From DASPWV01 sp046726375 (lineage in GTDB: Bacteria; Acidobacteriota; Vicinamibacteria; Vicinamibacterales; UBA2999), in NCBI GenBank assembly GCA_046726375.1, contig JBKPAJ010000022.1, positions 62,001-126,000 on the forward strand: a stretch of 64,000 bases of DNA, read 5' to 3'. Position 1 is the first letter of the stretch; each line of letters starts with the position of its first letter. Under the pieces are notes generated by a model that made no database searches, was not told where the DNA came from, and worked only from the letters and a program-made list of their open reading frames with translations. Below, piece after piece: positions 8,659 through 19,000 of the stretch. The position numbers and the translations under genes were made by a program.

Positions 8659-11013
8659 CTACAGCGTCTTGAGATACGCGAGCAGTGCCCCGACTGGTGA
8701 ACTCAGGAGCCGTTTTTCGATCTCCCGCCGATCGCGAACCGGATCGAGGCCGCTCGTATCCGGGCAGAGATCGGCACCGAAGGTGTGTCCCGTGTTGGCC
8801 CTGCTCGGAACGCTCGTGTCGTATTCCTTGATCAGGATCGTGTCGTTCGGCCCGTATCGCGCGATCGGTTTGTCCGCCCACTCGAAACCGATCAGCGCTT
8901 CGTCGTAGTAGAGATTGCCGCGGAGAAACGTCTTCGGACGCGTATCGGGACACATCAAGTGACCGATCGTCGGCACCGAGCCGTTGTGCAGGTACGGCGC
9001 TTGTGCCCAGACGCCGTGCAGCACATCGGCCTTATACCCGTTGGTGTGCTCGGCGACGCGGCGCGGCGTGTCGTGAAAATATTCGTCGAGTCGCGCCTGC
9101 CAGTCGCCCTTGGGCACGCACCAGTCCGCGCCCGGTTTGCCCTGATTGTTCAAACCGTAGATGCTGCACGCTTCGGTAACGAGCGCCGCGAGGCCGAAGC
9201 GCGACACGCTCGTGTTGACCATGCTGCGATTCGCATCGACGCCGAGCATCGACACGGGATAAATCGTCTCATTGCGCGAGACGTGACACGATGCACACTT
9301 GGATCTGAACAGCGTCTTGCCTTCGCGTGCGCGCACAAGATCGACACTGTGGAAGGGATACGGCGGCGGCGGCAGGTTGTCGATGAAGGGATTGAGCGGC
9401 TCGTGAATGCGCACGTTGACCATACGCGGATCGCCGGTGGCAGACGCACCCGAAGCGAGCGTTCGTGACGAGGCGCCCTGATTGCCGTCCCAGTTGGCGT
9501 GGTAGCGATCAGTCGCCCAGTTGATGCTCTTGACGTCGATGGGCGCAGGCACCGGCGGTGCCCACGCGGAGATGTTCTTGAAGATTCGTTCGCCGGCGGC
9601 CTTCGGGTCGGTCACCGCGTCGGTCATGCCGGGAACGTCAACCGGCAATCCATTGGCTTTCGAGAATCCCGTAAAAATCGGACTGTTCGGATTGTCGCGG
9701 CGGACGAACTCGAGATAGCTGTTGTCGGGTCGGCGCGTATGAATCGCCACCAGCCCGGAGGCGATCCCGAACGCGTCCATCTGTCCGGGACGATCCTCCA
9801 ACACATCGGGCAACGCCTGCTTATAGGCGTTGTTCTTCGCGACGACGTAGTAGATGAAGTGCGTCTTGACGCCGACGGCGATGAGATCCTTCATCACCTT
9901 GGGAAATTCGTCGGCTACTGCCAACGTCTGGATCTTGGCGCGCGCGATCGCCGAGCCCGACGTTCCGTACAAGCTCTCCGGGTGTTGCCGCGCCTTATCG
10001 AGCATCTCCGTATAGAGCGCGCGGATCGCGCTCGTATTCGGCTCGATCGTGTTTGGATTGATCGGCGTGCGGGATGCCGGGTCGAACCCCGTTCTCACCA
10101 GCGCCGCGGCGGTGAGCAACAGCAGCTTCGAGTAATACTGCGCTTCCACCTCCGTGTTCGGCATGCCCGGAAGAAATCGCATCTTTCCGGCCACCATCAC
10201 CCGCCCGACGTGACACGCCGCGCACGAGAAGAACACGCGATCGAGCGTTCCAGGACTGCCGAAATGCGGCCGATCCTGCTCCCAGTTCTCCTCGGTGTCG
10301 GCGCTGCGAACCTTCGCAATCAGCAAGCTCGTGTTCTGAAACACCCGCCGCGTAAACAAGCGCGTGTCCAACAGCTTGCTCTCGACTGCGGTCAGCGGCT
10401 CGAACACGCGCGGATTCTCGAACGCAAAGCCGAATGGAAGCGGCGACTGGCGCTCGCCCGCGGGACGCGCGACGCCGTCAACGTAGTCACGCGGATTCGG
10501 GCCGATGCCGAGGTGATCGAGCGTCCAGGTGTTTTCAATCGGATGAGAACCAACTGGCACCATGGGGTGGCGCTTCCAGATTCGAGCGATCGTCCGCAGC
10601 GTGTCGTTGGAGTGGTTTGGATCGAGATCGAGGATCGTTTTGAACAAGACAAACGGTACGCCGTTGAATCCAACCGGGTTGTCCTGGAACCAGCTCCAGG
10701 CCATGCTCGGATGTTGTCCGCTGCGAAAGCCGTACTTCACGGCGTGTTCCGGGTTGGCGTCTGCCAGATATCCCTGGATGGCGCGGTCGCGTTTGGCGAT
10801 CTCAGCAGCCCAATCGGTCACCGGCTGACCGTCGACCCACGACACGATGTCAGCGCTGGTGTCGTTGCTCAGCGGTGCGACGAGCCCTTGCTTGTGCAGT
10901 AGCGCAGCGTTCTCTGCCGCCGCACCCCCATTGGCCTCATCTTGCCTGCATGCAATCGCCACCAGCGAAATCAGCGCGACGGCGATGAGCATGCGATGGA
11001 AGTGGATCGACAT
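8659..11013 (-). CDS. Di-heme c-type cytochrome lipoprotein
   Basis: A 784-residue exported protein with a lipoprotein-like signal (VALISLVAIAC, Cys near residue 22) and two c-type heme motifs, CAACH near residue 263 and CASCH near residue 571. The two widely spaced CXXCH sites and a long N-terminal domain suggest a large electron-transfer or peroxidase-like protein, not a small cytochrome c. I chose the ATG at 11013, which has GAGG six bases upstream. The gene lies 13 bases after the P450 gene and 10 bases before the patatin gene on the same strand, so the three probably form one operon. The exact family is not recognised; an electron donor or acceptor role for its neighbours is inference. 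Confidence 0.8.
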   Translation of the reverse strand: MSIHFHRMLIAVALISLVAIACRQDEANGGAAAENAALLHKQGLVAPLSNDTSADIVSWVDGQPVTDWAAEIAKRDRAIQGYLADANPEHAVKYGFRSGQHPSMAWSWFQDNPVGFNGVPFVLFKTILDLDPNHSNDTLRTIARIWKRHPMVPVGSHPIENTWTLDHLGIGPNPRDYVDGVARPAGERQSPLPFGFAFENPRVFEPLTAVESKLLDTRLFTRRVFQNTSLLIAKVRSADTEENWEQDRPHFGSPGTLDRVFFSCAACHVGRVMVAGKMRFLPGMPNTEVEAQYYSKLLLLTAAALVRTGFDPASRTPINPNTIEPNTSAIRALYTEMLDKARQHPESLYGTSGSAIARAKIQTLAVADEFPKVMKDLIAVGVKTHFIYYVVAKNNAYKQALPDVLEDRPGQMDAFGIASGLVAIHTRRPDNSYLEFVRRDNPNSPIFTGFSKANGLPVDVPGMTDAVTDPKAAGERIFKNISAWAPPVPAPIDVKSINWATDRYHANWDGNQGASSRTLASGASATGDPRMVNVRIHEPLNPFIDNLPPPPYPFHSVDLVRAREGKTLFRSKCASCHVSRNETIYPVSMLGVDANRSMVNTSVSRFGLAALVTEACSIYGLNNQGKPGADWCVPKGDWQARLDEYFHDTPRRVAEHTNGYKADVLHGVWAQAPYLHNGSVPTIGHLMCPDTRPKTFLRGNLYYDEALIGFEWADKPIARYGPNDTILIKEYDTSVPSRANTGHTFGADLCPDTSGLDPVRDRREIEKRLLSSPVGALLAYLKTL

Positions 11014-11026
11014 GGCAACCTCGATG

Positions 11027-12928
11027 TCAATTTGCGGCCGTCGCGGGGCCTTCGACTCCACGCCGATCGTTCAGAGCAGGCCTTTCGAGTCCCCGTTGGT
11101 CACTAAGGGCGAACCCTTCGACGCCACGCTCGTCGCTCAAGGCAGGCCAGTACCGTCGCGTGGTGCCGGCGTCGGCAAAACGCAACGAGAACGTGGTGGC
11201 GTAGAGGTTCTGATCGTCGAGCTGAAGCCGACCGAAGCGCCGCTCAAATGGAAATGACGATTCGCCTGCTGCCGGTTCCGGGCGAGACAGGTTCTCGAGC
11301 CCAAGCAACGCGATCACCGACTCCACGATGATCACGGGCGAGACGTGCTGACCGAGACAGGTGTGTCGATTCCATCCGTAATGGAGGTAGTGCTCGCGTG
11401 GGCGATCGAGGATGAACGCGTTGGGTTGCGGCACGTCCTTCATCGCCCAGGCGTGCGACGCAAACACCAGCGTGCCTGCGGCGATCGGCCGGCTGTCGGC
11501 GATCCGTGACCCGTCACGTCCGCACTTCCGCAGTAGCACGTCCCCTTGCGGCTGCAGCCGGAGCGCCTCGAGCACATACTTGAACAAACCCGCACGGCTC
11601 TCCGTCACGTTTGTGCCGCTCAAGACGTTGACGGCGAGCTGCTTTGCTTCGTCGAAGCTGCCGTAGCGATAGCCGCCGGCACCTGCGGTTTGATACTCCC
11701 CTTCGCGCAGACGGATGAATGAATCGACCACGCGGCATGTCGCCTCTTCCTGGCCGGCGATCGCACCGACGATCGTGCCCATGACGTTCTCCGCGATGCG
11801 CAAATCGCTCACCAGGCGAGGATCGAGATCCGGCGGACGCGTGACGGTCGGAGCGGACTGGCCTAATTGGAAGCGCACCAAGCGCGTAAGCAGGGTGTCG
11901 TCAACGGATTCGCCGATGAGCAATCGGTGCCGCTGGATGTCGATCTCGCGCAGCAGGTAGGCAAGAAGCTGGCGGCACGCGCGCAGCCCCTGAATCTGCA
12001 CCGCCGGATCTTTCTGCACGTTGTTGAAGAAGTGCTGGAACGCCGCTTTGATCCAGAGATACATCTGCCGCTCGTCGGGGATCACACCGTCTTCCTTTTT
12101 CAGCGCGGTGTCGGCCTGCCCCTCGATCGGCGCGCCATAATACGTCAGCATTTCCGGCGCGAGCGCGAACGTTCCTGGTCGTGCGGCGACCGGCACACCG
12201 AGATATTTGTGGCCGAGCGTGACCGGCACATAGCGCGCGAGCGCCTGCACGACATCGATCGTCGAGGAGCCATGCGCCCTCGCGTCGGCCAGCGCAGCCC
12301 CCATACGACGCCGGCAGTCCTGGTGAATCAGGTCGGTAATTCGGGTGGCATCCTCGCGATTGACCACTGCTGAGAGCAACCGCTTGTCAGGCTCGTACAC
12401 GGCGGTGTCGTCGGTGCTGAGAACGAACGTCTTGAACCCGCCGTTGTGGAGCGGCGACATCACCTTCACCATTTCGGCTCCGTACGGATCCACGGTGAAG
12501 TCCTGATTGCGCTGCAGCACGTCGCGGACCGTGTCGCCATCGACCACGAGCACGGGACCGAACGGCGGTTGAAACAGTTTTCCCCTCCCACGGATTTCCT
12601 CGAGCGTGGGATACGGCTTGAATTTGAGGAAAAACCCGACGACAGCGGCGACTGCTTTCCCCTGCCGCATTGCTTGTATCTTGAGCGACGCCAGTTCGCG
12701 GATCTCGTCCGCGGTCAGCAGAGCGGCCGCCGCTTTGGCCAGCAATTCCTGTAATCGCGTGGTGGCGACCGGATTGTCTGCAGTGATTCGCTCGACGGTC
12801 GCGAAGAACGATCGAAGCGCACCCGAAAAGTCGTTCTTGAGGTAGCTCAGATCTGGCGTGGTGGGATCGGGTGTGACCGGCGCGGTAGAGACCGCAACCG
12901 GTGTGTTGTGAGCGATGGAGAGTCGCAT
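11027..12928 (-). CDS. Cytochrome P450-like heme protein
   Basis: A protein of about 633 residues, longer than most bacterial P450s (about 400-450). The heme-thiolate loop is HYGWNRHTCLGQHVSP, with the Cys that binds iron. The segment FASHAWAMKDVPQPNAFILD upstream fits the P450 meander. The I-helix position reads GAIAGQEEATCRV, without the usual acid-Thr pair used for oxygen activation. This, with the lipase neighbour, recalls P450s that rearrange fatty-acid hydroperoxides; that is inference. The first 90 or so residues are not typical of P450. The C-terminus carries three 11-residue repeats (ALSDERGVEGF and relatives). An ATG at 12928 is preferred over a TTG at 12973. Confidence 0.8.
   Translation of the reverse strand: MRLSIAHNTPVAVSTAPVTPDPTTPDLSYLKNDFSGALRSFFATVERITADNPVATTRLQELLAKAAAALLTADEIRELASLKIQAMRQGKAVAAVVGFFLKFKPYPTLEEIRGRGKLFQPPFGPVLVVDGDTVRDVLQRNQDFTVDPYGAEMVKVMSPLHNGGFKTFVLSTDDTAVYEPDKRLLSAVVNREDATRITDLIHQDCRRRMGAALADARAHGSSTIDVVQALARYVPVTLGHKYLGVPVAARPGTFALAPEMLTYYGAPIEGQADTALKKEDGVIPDERQMYLWIKAAFQHFFNNVQKDPAVQIQGLRACRQLLAYLLREIDIQRHRLLIGESVDDTLLTRLVRFQLGQSAPTVTRPPDLDPRLVSDLRIAENVMGTIVGAIAGQEEATCRVVDSFIRLREGEYQTAGAGGYRYGSFDEAKQLAVNVLSGTNVTESRAGLFKYVLEALRLQPQGDVLLRKCGRDGSRIADSRPIAAGTLVFASHAWAMKDVPQPNAFILDRPREHYLHYGWNRHTCLGQHVSPVIIVESVIALLGLENLSRPEPAAGESSFPFERRFGRLQLDDQNLYATTFSLRFADAGTTRRYWPALSDERGVEGFALSDQRGLERPALNDRRGVEGPATAAN
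11045..11143 (-). repeat. Three in-frame 33-bp repeats at the P450 C-terminus
   Basis: Three consecutive 33-base units encode ALSDERGVEGF, ALSDQRGLERP and ALNDRRGVEGP, then the protein ends five residues later. Units have diverged but keep codon phase. They lie outside the conserved P450 fold. Confidence 0.8.
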
Positions 12929-13074
12929 ACTGGAAATCCACCGCGTGCCGCGCCCGGGGGAGGGGCCGCTCAAAAGAACACGCGATGAACACTAGACGGA
13001 CGGAGCGCGGTAATTCTACGCCTTGTTCGGTATTCCTGTGGGGCACGTTTAAGTACATGACGCGGGAGGTGCGC

Positions 13075-14136
13075 ATGAAGACGATTCTGGTCACCGGCGC
13101 CACCACCTTTCTTGGCTATCACGTGGCAAAGCGGCTGAACGAAGCCGGCATTTGCCCGCGTGTGCTCGAGTTGCCTGGAAGCAGGACGGAGGTGCTCGAA
13201 CGGCTCACCGTTGACCGCTGCGCCGGCGATCTTAGCGATTCCGTGGCGATTGCGGCTGCCTGCACCGGTGCCGACACGCTGCTGCACACCGCCTTCAAGG
13301 TGAGCGTCGGCGGCGGCGCGGCACAAGTCGAAGAGATGCGCCGCATCAACATCGACGGCACTCGTAACCTGCTCCACGTCGCCGCTGCCAACGGCATCCG
13401 CCGTGCGGTCGTGACGGGCAGCGCTCTTGCCGTCGGCGTCAATTACGAGGCGGCGCCGCTCGACGAATCCGCGCGTTGGTCCGATTACGCGTTCGATCTC
13501 CCCTACGCCAAGATCCGGCGGGAGGCTGAACTGGACGCTCTTGCGCAGGCAAGGCCAGGGTTCGACGTCCTGACGGTGTGCCCCTCGTTCACGTTCGGAC
13601 CCGATGATCCCGTGGGCGCGCCCGCTAACAAGCTGCTCCAGGCGCTGATTTCGGGAAAGCTCCGGTTCACTCTGCCGGTGGGCTTCGGCTGCCTCGACGT
13701 GCGCGATTTTGCGCAAGGCATGGTGCTCGCAGCCAAGTGCGGACGTTCGGGCGAACGTTATCTCCTGAGCGGCGACAACGTCACGACCAACCAGCTTCTC
13801 GAGCGTGCGTCCGCAATCGCCGGGGTTCGTGCACCGCGATTCAAGCCGCCCACGTTTCTCCTCTACACCCTGGTTGGCACGCTCGAGCTCGTGTGCGCAA
13901 TCCGCCGCAAACCGGCGCCGGTCACGCGCGATGTGCTTCAGATCATCGGACGTTACGCCTGGTACCAGACGGCGAAAGCGCGCGCCGAGCTGCGTTGGCG
14001 GTCGCGTCCGCTCCGCCACACGCTCGACGACACCATTCAGTGGCTTCGTGATCCAGCGGCAACTCTCACGCCTGCGCAGCGCGGCGGTGGAACGCCGGCC
14101 GAACCTGATGGAGAACACCGGGCGGTGGCGCAATGA
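13075..14136 (+). CDS. NAD(P)-dependent epimerase/dehydratase (extended SDR)
   Basis: A 353-residue Rossmann-fold protein of the extended SDR type, similar to dihydroflavonol-4-reductase-like enzymes. The nucleotide-binding motif TGATTFLGYHVAKRL is at the N-terminus, and NIDGTRNLLHVAAANGI and VVTGSALAVG follow. The active-site segment reads LPYAKIRREAE; the usual YxxxK is YxxxR here, so the catalytic Lys may be replaced. The start at 13075 has a good GGGAGGT site 5-6 bases upstream; an ATG at 13057 is less likely. Its stop overlaps the start of the next gene by four bases (ATGA), so the two are translationally coupled. The substrate is unknown. Confidence 0.85.
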   Translation: MKTILVTGATTFLGYHVAKRLNEAGICPRVLELPGSRTEVLERLTVDRCAGDLSDSVAIAAACTGADTLLHTAFKVSVGGGAAQVEEMRRINIDGTRNLLHVAAANGIRRAVVTGSALAVGVNYEAAPLDESARWSDYAFDLPYAKIRREAELDALAQARPGFDVLTVCPSFTFGPDDPVGAPANKLLQALISGKLRFTLPVGFGCLDVRDFAQGMVLAAKCGRSGERYLLSGDNVTTNQLLERASAIAGVRAPRFKPPTFLLYTLVGTLELVCAIRRKPAPVTRDVLQIIGRYAWYQTAKARAELRWRSRPLRHTLDDTIQWLRDPAATLTPAQRGGGTPAEPDGEHRAVAQ

Positions 14137-15406
14137 GAAACGCGATTGTCGGCCTCGTCGTCGTGGTGGCGATCATCTGGTGGTTCGCCGCCGCGCCGCG
14201 ATCCGAAATCGAGCTCGGCCCCTCCATCACTATCGATCCATCGACCGCCGCGGCGATTGCGGCGGTGGACCACTCCGCCGACTTCGTCGCGGCGCTGGAG
14301 CAGTTTCCCTCCAGCGTGCCCACGTTCGACGATGCGGTGTTTCTCGACCACGGTGCCACGGCATTTGTTACCGCGACGGATGGCCGATTTGGCATCTCAA
14401 CGTGATGAGTCATTTCGCGGAACCGTTCGTCCACGCGCCGTTGATGGCGTACGGCATTCATGAAGCGCCAGGCGACCCGAATCACCTGTACTTCTGCTCT
14501 TCGCGCGCCTATGCGGAGCCAACGCCCGGTGAGCGTGTGGGACTGTATCGCCTGACGGTCGATACGCGTCAGATCGAGCCGCTCGTGGTTGACGTCCCGG
14601 CGACCGATCTGTCCCACGAACAGCCAGTCGTGTATAGCGACAGCGACTCCCGCGCGCCGGAGTTGAGGCGTGGAGCAACGACGCCGCGCCGACCGTTGAT
14701 CGTGTGCGACAACCTCGAGGTGTCGGAGGACGGGCGTCGCATCTACTTTTCAGAGCCATTCGATTACACCGGCGCGTCGCTCGACGACGCGCTCGACGAA
14801 GCGCTCGCGTTGTCCCCGAACGGCCGGCTGTGGCGCTACGACCTCGACACCGGGGCGACGCGGTTGATAGCGGAAGGTTTTCACTTCCTCAACGGTGTGC
14901 TGTACGACCTGCATCCGGGACAACCGCGCGAAGAGTCGGTGCTGGTCACACAGACGTCGCAGTTCCGTCTTACCCGGTTCTACGTTGCCGGCCCGAAGGC
15001 CGGCCGCGCGGAGGTCGTACTGGATGGCCTCACCGGTTTGGACGACGGCATGGATCGCGACGCAGACGGGCGGATCTGGCTGGCGATGTTCGCCGACCGC
15101 AGCCGATTGCTCACGTGGGCGCACGAGCACGCGTGGATCAAGCCGCTGTTGATGCGCATCCCGGTGAAGTTGCTGATGTCATTGCCGCAGCGGACAGGGG
15201 TCGTGGTCGTCAGTCCCGACGGGCACACGCCGCTGTTCGCCGCGATGTACAACGGCGACGTGCTCGACTCGATCGCGTCAGCCGTGCCGTCGCCAGCCGG
15301 CGTGTATTTGGCCAACGAGGCGCTCGGTCCCGAGAATCAGGCGCAGAAGAAGGTCGTGCGACTGAAGTCGCCGCAGCAGCTAGCGGTTCGCGAAGTCCGG
15401 CGATGA
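14133..15406 (+). CDS. SMP-30/strictosidine-synthase-like protein, frame broken
   Basis: A gluconolactonase/strictosidine-synthase-like beta-propeller split by one frame change. The first part starts at ATG 14133 with a membrane anchor (IVGLVVVVAIIWWFAAAP) and reads to VTATDGRF. From about 14387 another frame continues with IWHLNVMSHFAEPF and runs to 15406 with VSEDGRRIYFSEP, GFHFLNGVLYD and DRDADGRIWLAMF, the recurring blade motifs. At 14385-14390 the sequence is CGATTT; one extra T would restore a single protein of about 424 residues. Coupled to the SDR gene by an ATGA overlap. Whether the break is real is open. Confidence 0.8.
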
Positions 15407-15449
15407 TGGAGATCGCCGGTTTCCTTTCTCCGTCGTCGGTCGTGGGTTC

Positions 15450-15498
15450 TTACTCCTTACTTCTTACTTCTCACTTCTAACTTCTTACTTCTTACTTC
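15450..15498. repeat. Direct heptamer array (TTACTTC x7)
   Basis: Seven adjoining 7-base units: TTACTCC, TTACTTC twice, TCACTTC, TAACTTC, TTACTTC twice. No inverted arm is seen. It covers the 3' end of the GNAT gene (minus strand) and writes its last residues. Confidence 0.85.
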
Positions 15499-16017
15499 TC
15501 TCCCGCCGCCAAGCGTCCGCCACATAATGCGGTCGGTTTGACGATCGGAACCGAGGAGGAACTCGTGGCTGCCGACGTCCGCGAAGCCGCACTTTTGATA
15601 GAACGCAATCGCGCGCCGGTTGTGTTCCCACACGCCGAGCCATACCGCGTGAGCGCGCGCCGCCGCGGCGTCTTCGACGGCGAGCATCAACTGGTGCGCG
15701 ATCTCGCGGCCGTGCCAGGCGCGATCGACGTAAAAGCGAACTACTTCGAGCGCGTTGCGATCCGGAACGCACAAGGGCGGCATGCGCGCGCCCAGCTGTG
15801 CATACCCGACAAGCGTGTCGTCGTCCTCGGCCAGAAGCGTGATGGTGTTGCCGTCTTCGATTTCCGCCAATTGACGCGCGTCGCTGAAGGCGTATGAAAG
15901 ATACGCCGCCATGTCTTCGGGCGTGTTTTGCGCCGCAAACGTCTCGTGGAACGTGCGGCGGGCAAATTCGGAGAGCCGCTGGGCGTCATCGCGAGTGGCG
16001 GTGCGGATGGTCAGCAC
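15457..16017 (-). CDS. GNAT-family N-acetyltransferase
   Basis: A 186-residue acetyltransferase of the GNAT superfamily, which transfers an acetyl group from acetyl-CoA to an amine. The fold runs from MLTIRTATRDDAQRL through LVGYAQLGAR to the acetyl-CoA site VVRFYVDRAWHGREIAHQLM and the C-terminal WEHNRRAIAFYQKCGFADVG. The substrate cannot be told. The natural domain ends near DRIMWRTL; the final EVRSKKLEVRSKK is encoded by the heptamer array at 15450-15498, so the repeat has extended or replaced the original end. It reads away from the smc gene, separated by about 60 bases. Confidence 0.9.
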   Translation of the reverse strand: MLTIRTATRDDAQRLSEFARRTFHETFAAQNTPEDMAAYLSYAFSDARQLAEIEDGNTITLLAEDDDTLVGYAQLGARMPPLCVPDRNALEVVRFYVDRAWHGREIAHQLMLAVEDAAAARAHAVWLGVWEHNRRAIAFYQKCGFADVGSHEFLLGSDRQTDRIMWRTLGGGREVRSKKLEVRSKK

Positions 16018-16019
16018 TG

Positions 16020-16062
16020 TTGGTTGGCGGGTTTGCAGGTGTGCCGGTTCGCAGGTTTATGG
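16020..16062. repeat. Direct 8-mer array (GTTTGCAG)
   Basis: Imperfect 8-base units GTTGGCGG, GTTTGCAG, GTGTGCCG, GTTCGCAG, GTTTATGG fill the gap between the GNAT gene and smc. Confidence 0.6.
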
Positions 16063-16076
16063 TGCAACCCCGCGAA

Positions 16077-19000
16077 CTAATTTAATTGGATCGATATCAG
16101 CTTCGAGACTCCGGGCTCCTCCATGGTCACTCCATACAGGCGATCGGCGATCTCCATCGTCTTCCGATTATGCGTGATGATGATGAACTGCGTGCGGTCC
16201 ATCATCCCTCGCAGCATCTCGACGAAGCGGCCAATATTTGCATCGTCCAGCGGCGCGTCGATTTCGTCGAGCAGACAGAACGGGCTCGGCTTGTAACGGA
16301 AGATCGCGAACATCAGCGCGATCGCGGTGAGCGCCTTTTCTCCGCCCGAGAGGAGCTGCACGTTCTGCAGACGCTTGCCCGGTGGTGAGGCGACGATGTC
16401 AATGCCGCTTTCGAGCGGATCGTTTTCGTCGAGCAGCGTGAGCCCGGCATGTCCGCCGCCGAACAGGGTGGAGAACGTTTGCTGGAAGTTGCTGTTGATT
16501 GCGGAGAAAGCCTCTTTGAATCGCGCGTGCGTGGTTTCGTCGATCCGCTTGATGGCCTCGTTGGTCTGCGCGATCGAATCGATGAGATCCTTGCGCTGTG
16601 TTGTCAGAAACGTGTGGCGCGTTTCGAGCTCGTCGAACTGCTCGATCGCCATCATGTTAACCGGGCCGAGCCTGTCGATCTTGGCCTTGAGCTCGGCGAT
16701 GGCTTCCTCGGCGGTCATCCTGTCAGCCGGGCTCGAGCCCTGCTCCGCGACCGTCGGTTCATGCTCTCCGTCGGCAAGGGGGCTGGCCTTAAGGCCAGCC
16801 GAATCAGAATCAGATTCCTCTTCATCGGCATCAGGAGCTTCGGCCGCGCGGATAGCTGCAGCATCCGGCTCCACCTCGCCGGCCGCTTCCATCCGCTCCA
16901 CTTCGGCGCAGACGTCATCGAGGGGAACGGCGACAGCGTCGAAACACTGCTGCGCGAGGTGACCGAGGTCCGATTCGGCGGTGGCGCGCGTGACGTCGAG
17001 CTCCGCTGCCAGCGCGCGCACTGCATCGAGCGCACGACGAGCGTTGCGGATGGCTTCTTCCTGCTGCTCGGTCTGCGCTCTAAGGTCCGCCGCCTTCGCG
17101 TCAGCAGTGCGCATGTCCGCGCGCAAGCTCTCGAGCGCGCGCACGTCGTCGTCCATCAGGCGCTGCCCCTCGCCGACCGCCGCGAGCAAGCGCTCGCGCT
17201 GATCGCGCATGAGCGTCAGATCGGTCGCGCAGCCTTCGACCCGGCGTTCCAGCTCCTTCGCGGCCTCGACCAGGCGCTCCACATCTGCAACCGTGGATGC
17301 GCTCCGCTCGACGAGCGCCGCGTGCGTCGCACGCGCTTCGGCCGCGCGCTGCGCGAGCGATTCCGCGGTTTCGCGTGCCATCTGCAGCGTCCGCTGCGCA
17401 TCGGCGAGCAGCTGGTCGGCCGCCTGCTTTTGCTCATCGAGACGGGCAACGGATTCGCGCGCTTCGGCCTGCCGTCCGTCGAGGGCGGCGATCTCTTCGC
17501 GCGTACGCGCCATCTCAGTGGCAACCACGTCGGTGCGCTGCGACAAGCGCGATTCGTCCTCGCTCGCGCGCTGGAGCTGGCCTTCTACCGCCACGATCGC
17601 CTTCTCCTGCTGATGCAGCTCCGCAGACAATGCCGCGATCGCGGCCGTCACCTGTGCGATGGTCCTCTCGAATTGCGCGGTCTCGGCGGCGATGCGTTCG
17701 AGCCCCTTGCGATCCTCGGCGACGCGCTCCCGCAACTCCTTGATTTCGCGCTTGGTGGCGAGAATCCCGCGCGCGTCACCCTTGCTGCCGCCCGCCACCA
17801 GGTGGGCGCCGCGCAGAATGTCTCCGTCGATTGTGGCAACCGGGATGTCGAGCTGGGGCGCCAGATCGCGCGCCGCATCGAAACTATCCACAATCACCGC
17901 ATCGCCGAGTGCGCTTCTGACGATAGGCTCAAACTCACTCTCGATCCGAATGATGTTCGACAGCAGCACGGCGCCCGGCGGCGCACCTGCGACTGGCAAC
18001 CGCACCGGACCCGACGCACCTGCCGCACCCGCCGCACTCGCGTCTACGATGACAAACCCACAGCGTCCTGCGTCTTCCTGGCGGACCAGGGCCAGGCCTG
18101 CCGCCGCGTGCTCATGACGACGGACGAACACGTGCTGCAGGAGCTCGCCCAGACACGCTTCCACCGCGCGTTCGTAGCGCGGCTCCGCTTCGATGACGTC
18201 CGCCAGCGCGCCCATCTGACCAACGTGGCCGTTCGCCTGCACGAGCACCATGCGGGCAGCATCGCTGAAACCGGCGCGATGCGCGTCCAGTTCCTCGAGC
18301 GAACGCAGCCGCGCCGTGAGTGCGGCGAGCGCGTGTTCGCGGGAACGCAGCTCGCGCGCGCGCCACTCGTGTTCGGTGCGTGCGGCGGCGAGTTCCGACT
18401 CGCGTGCGGCGCGAGCGTTCCTGGTTGAGTCGAGCGATTCGTGTGCGTGCGCCAGCGCATCGCTGGCCGATTTGTGCGCAGCCAGCGCGCGCTCGTGCGC
18501 CGTGCGCAGATCGCCGGCTTCGATCTCGAGGCGGCCGAGTGTTCCGGCGGCGCGCTCGCGCTGGGCGGATGCCGAGTCGAGCGCCGCTTTGAGCGCCGTC
18601 ACGGTGTTCATCACCGCGTAGACCTCGCCGCGCGCGCCTTCCACATCCTGTTCGGCATCGTCGATCGTGTGTTGAGCGCGCGTGTACTCTGCAGCGGCGT
18701 CACTCGCAACCGCAGCCGCCTCGTCGCGTGCCCGTTCGGCTTCGACAGCCGCGCGACGACGCTCTTCGAGCGCGATCCGCTCGGGCTCGCGCCGCGCTTC
18801 GAGCGTGGTCCGCTCGGCCTCGAGCTCCGCACTGCGCGTCTGCAGCATGTCGGCCTGCTGACCGTCGAGGGCGATCTGCTGCTGCCGCCGGTTGATTTCA
18901 AGCTCGCGCGCGTGCGCCGATTCGCGCACCCGCGACGCCGCGGCCTCGGCCTCGGCCAGCTCGATACGGAGACGCGCGAGCCCGTTCTCAACTTCCGCCA

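Noticed and set aside
9499..10902. 467-codon open frame antisense to the di-heme cytochrome gene
   Set aside because: GC-rich antisense shadow; the minus-strand frame has signal sequence, ribosome-binding site and two heme motifs.
16449..18428. Long open frame antisense to smc
   Set aside because: It is a shadow of the coiled-coil codons; no family motifs and it lies wholly inside smc.
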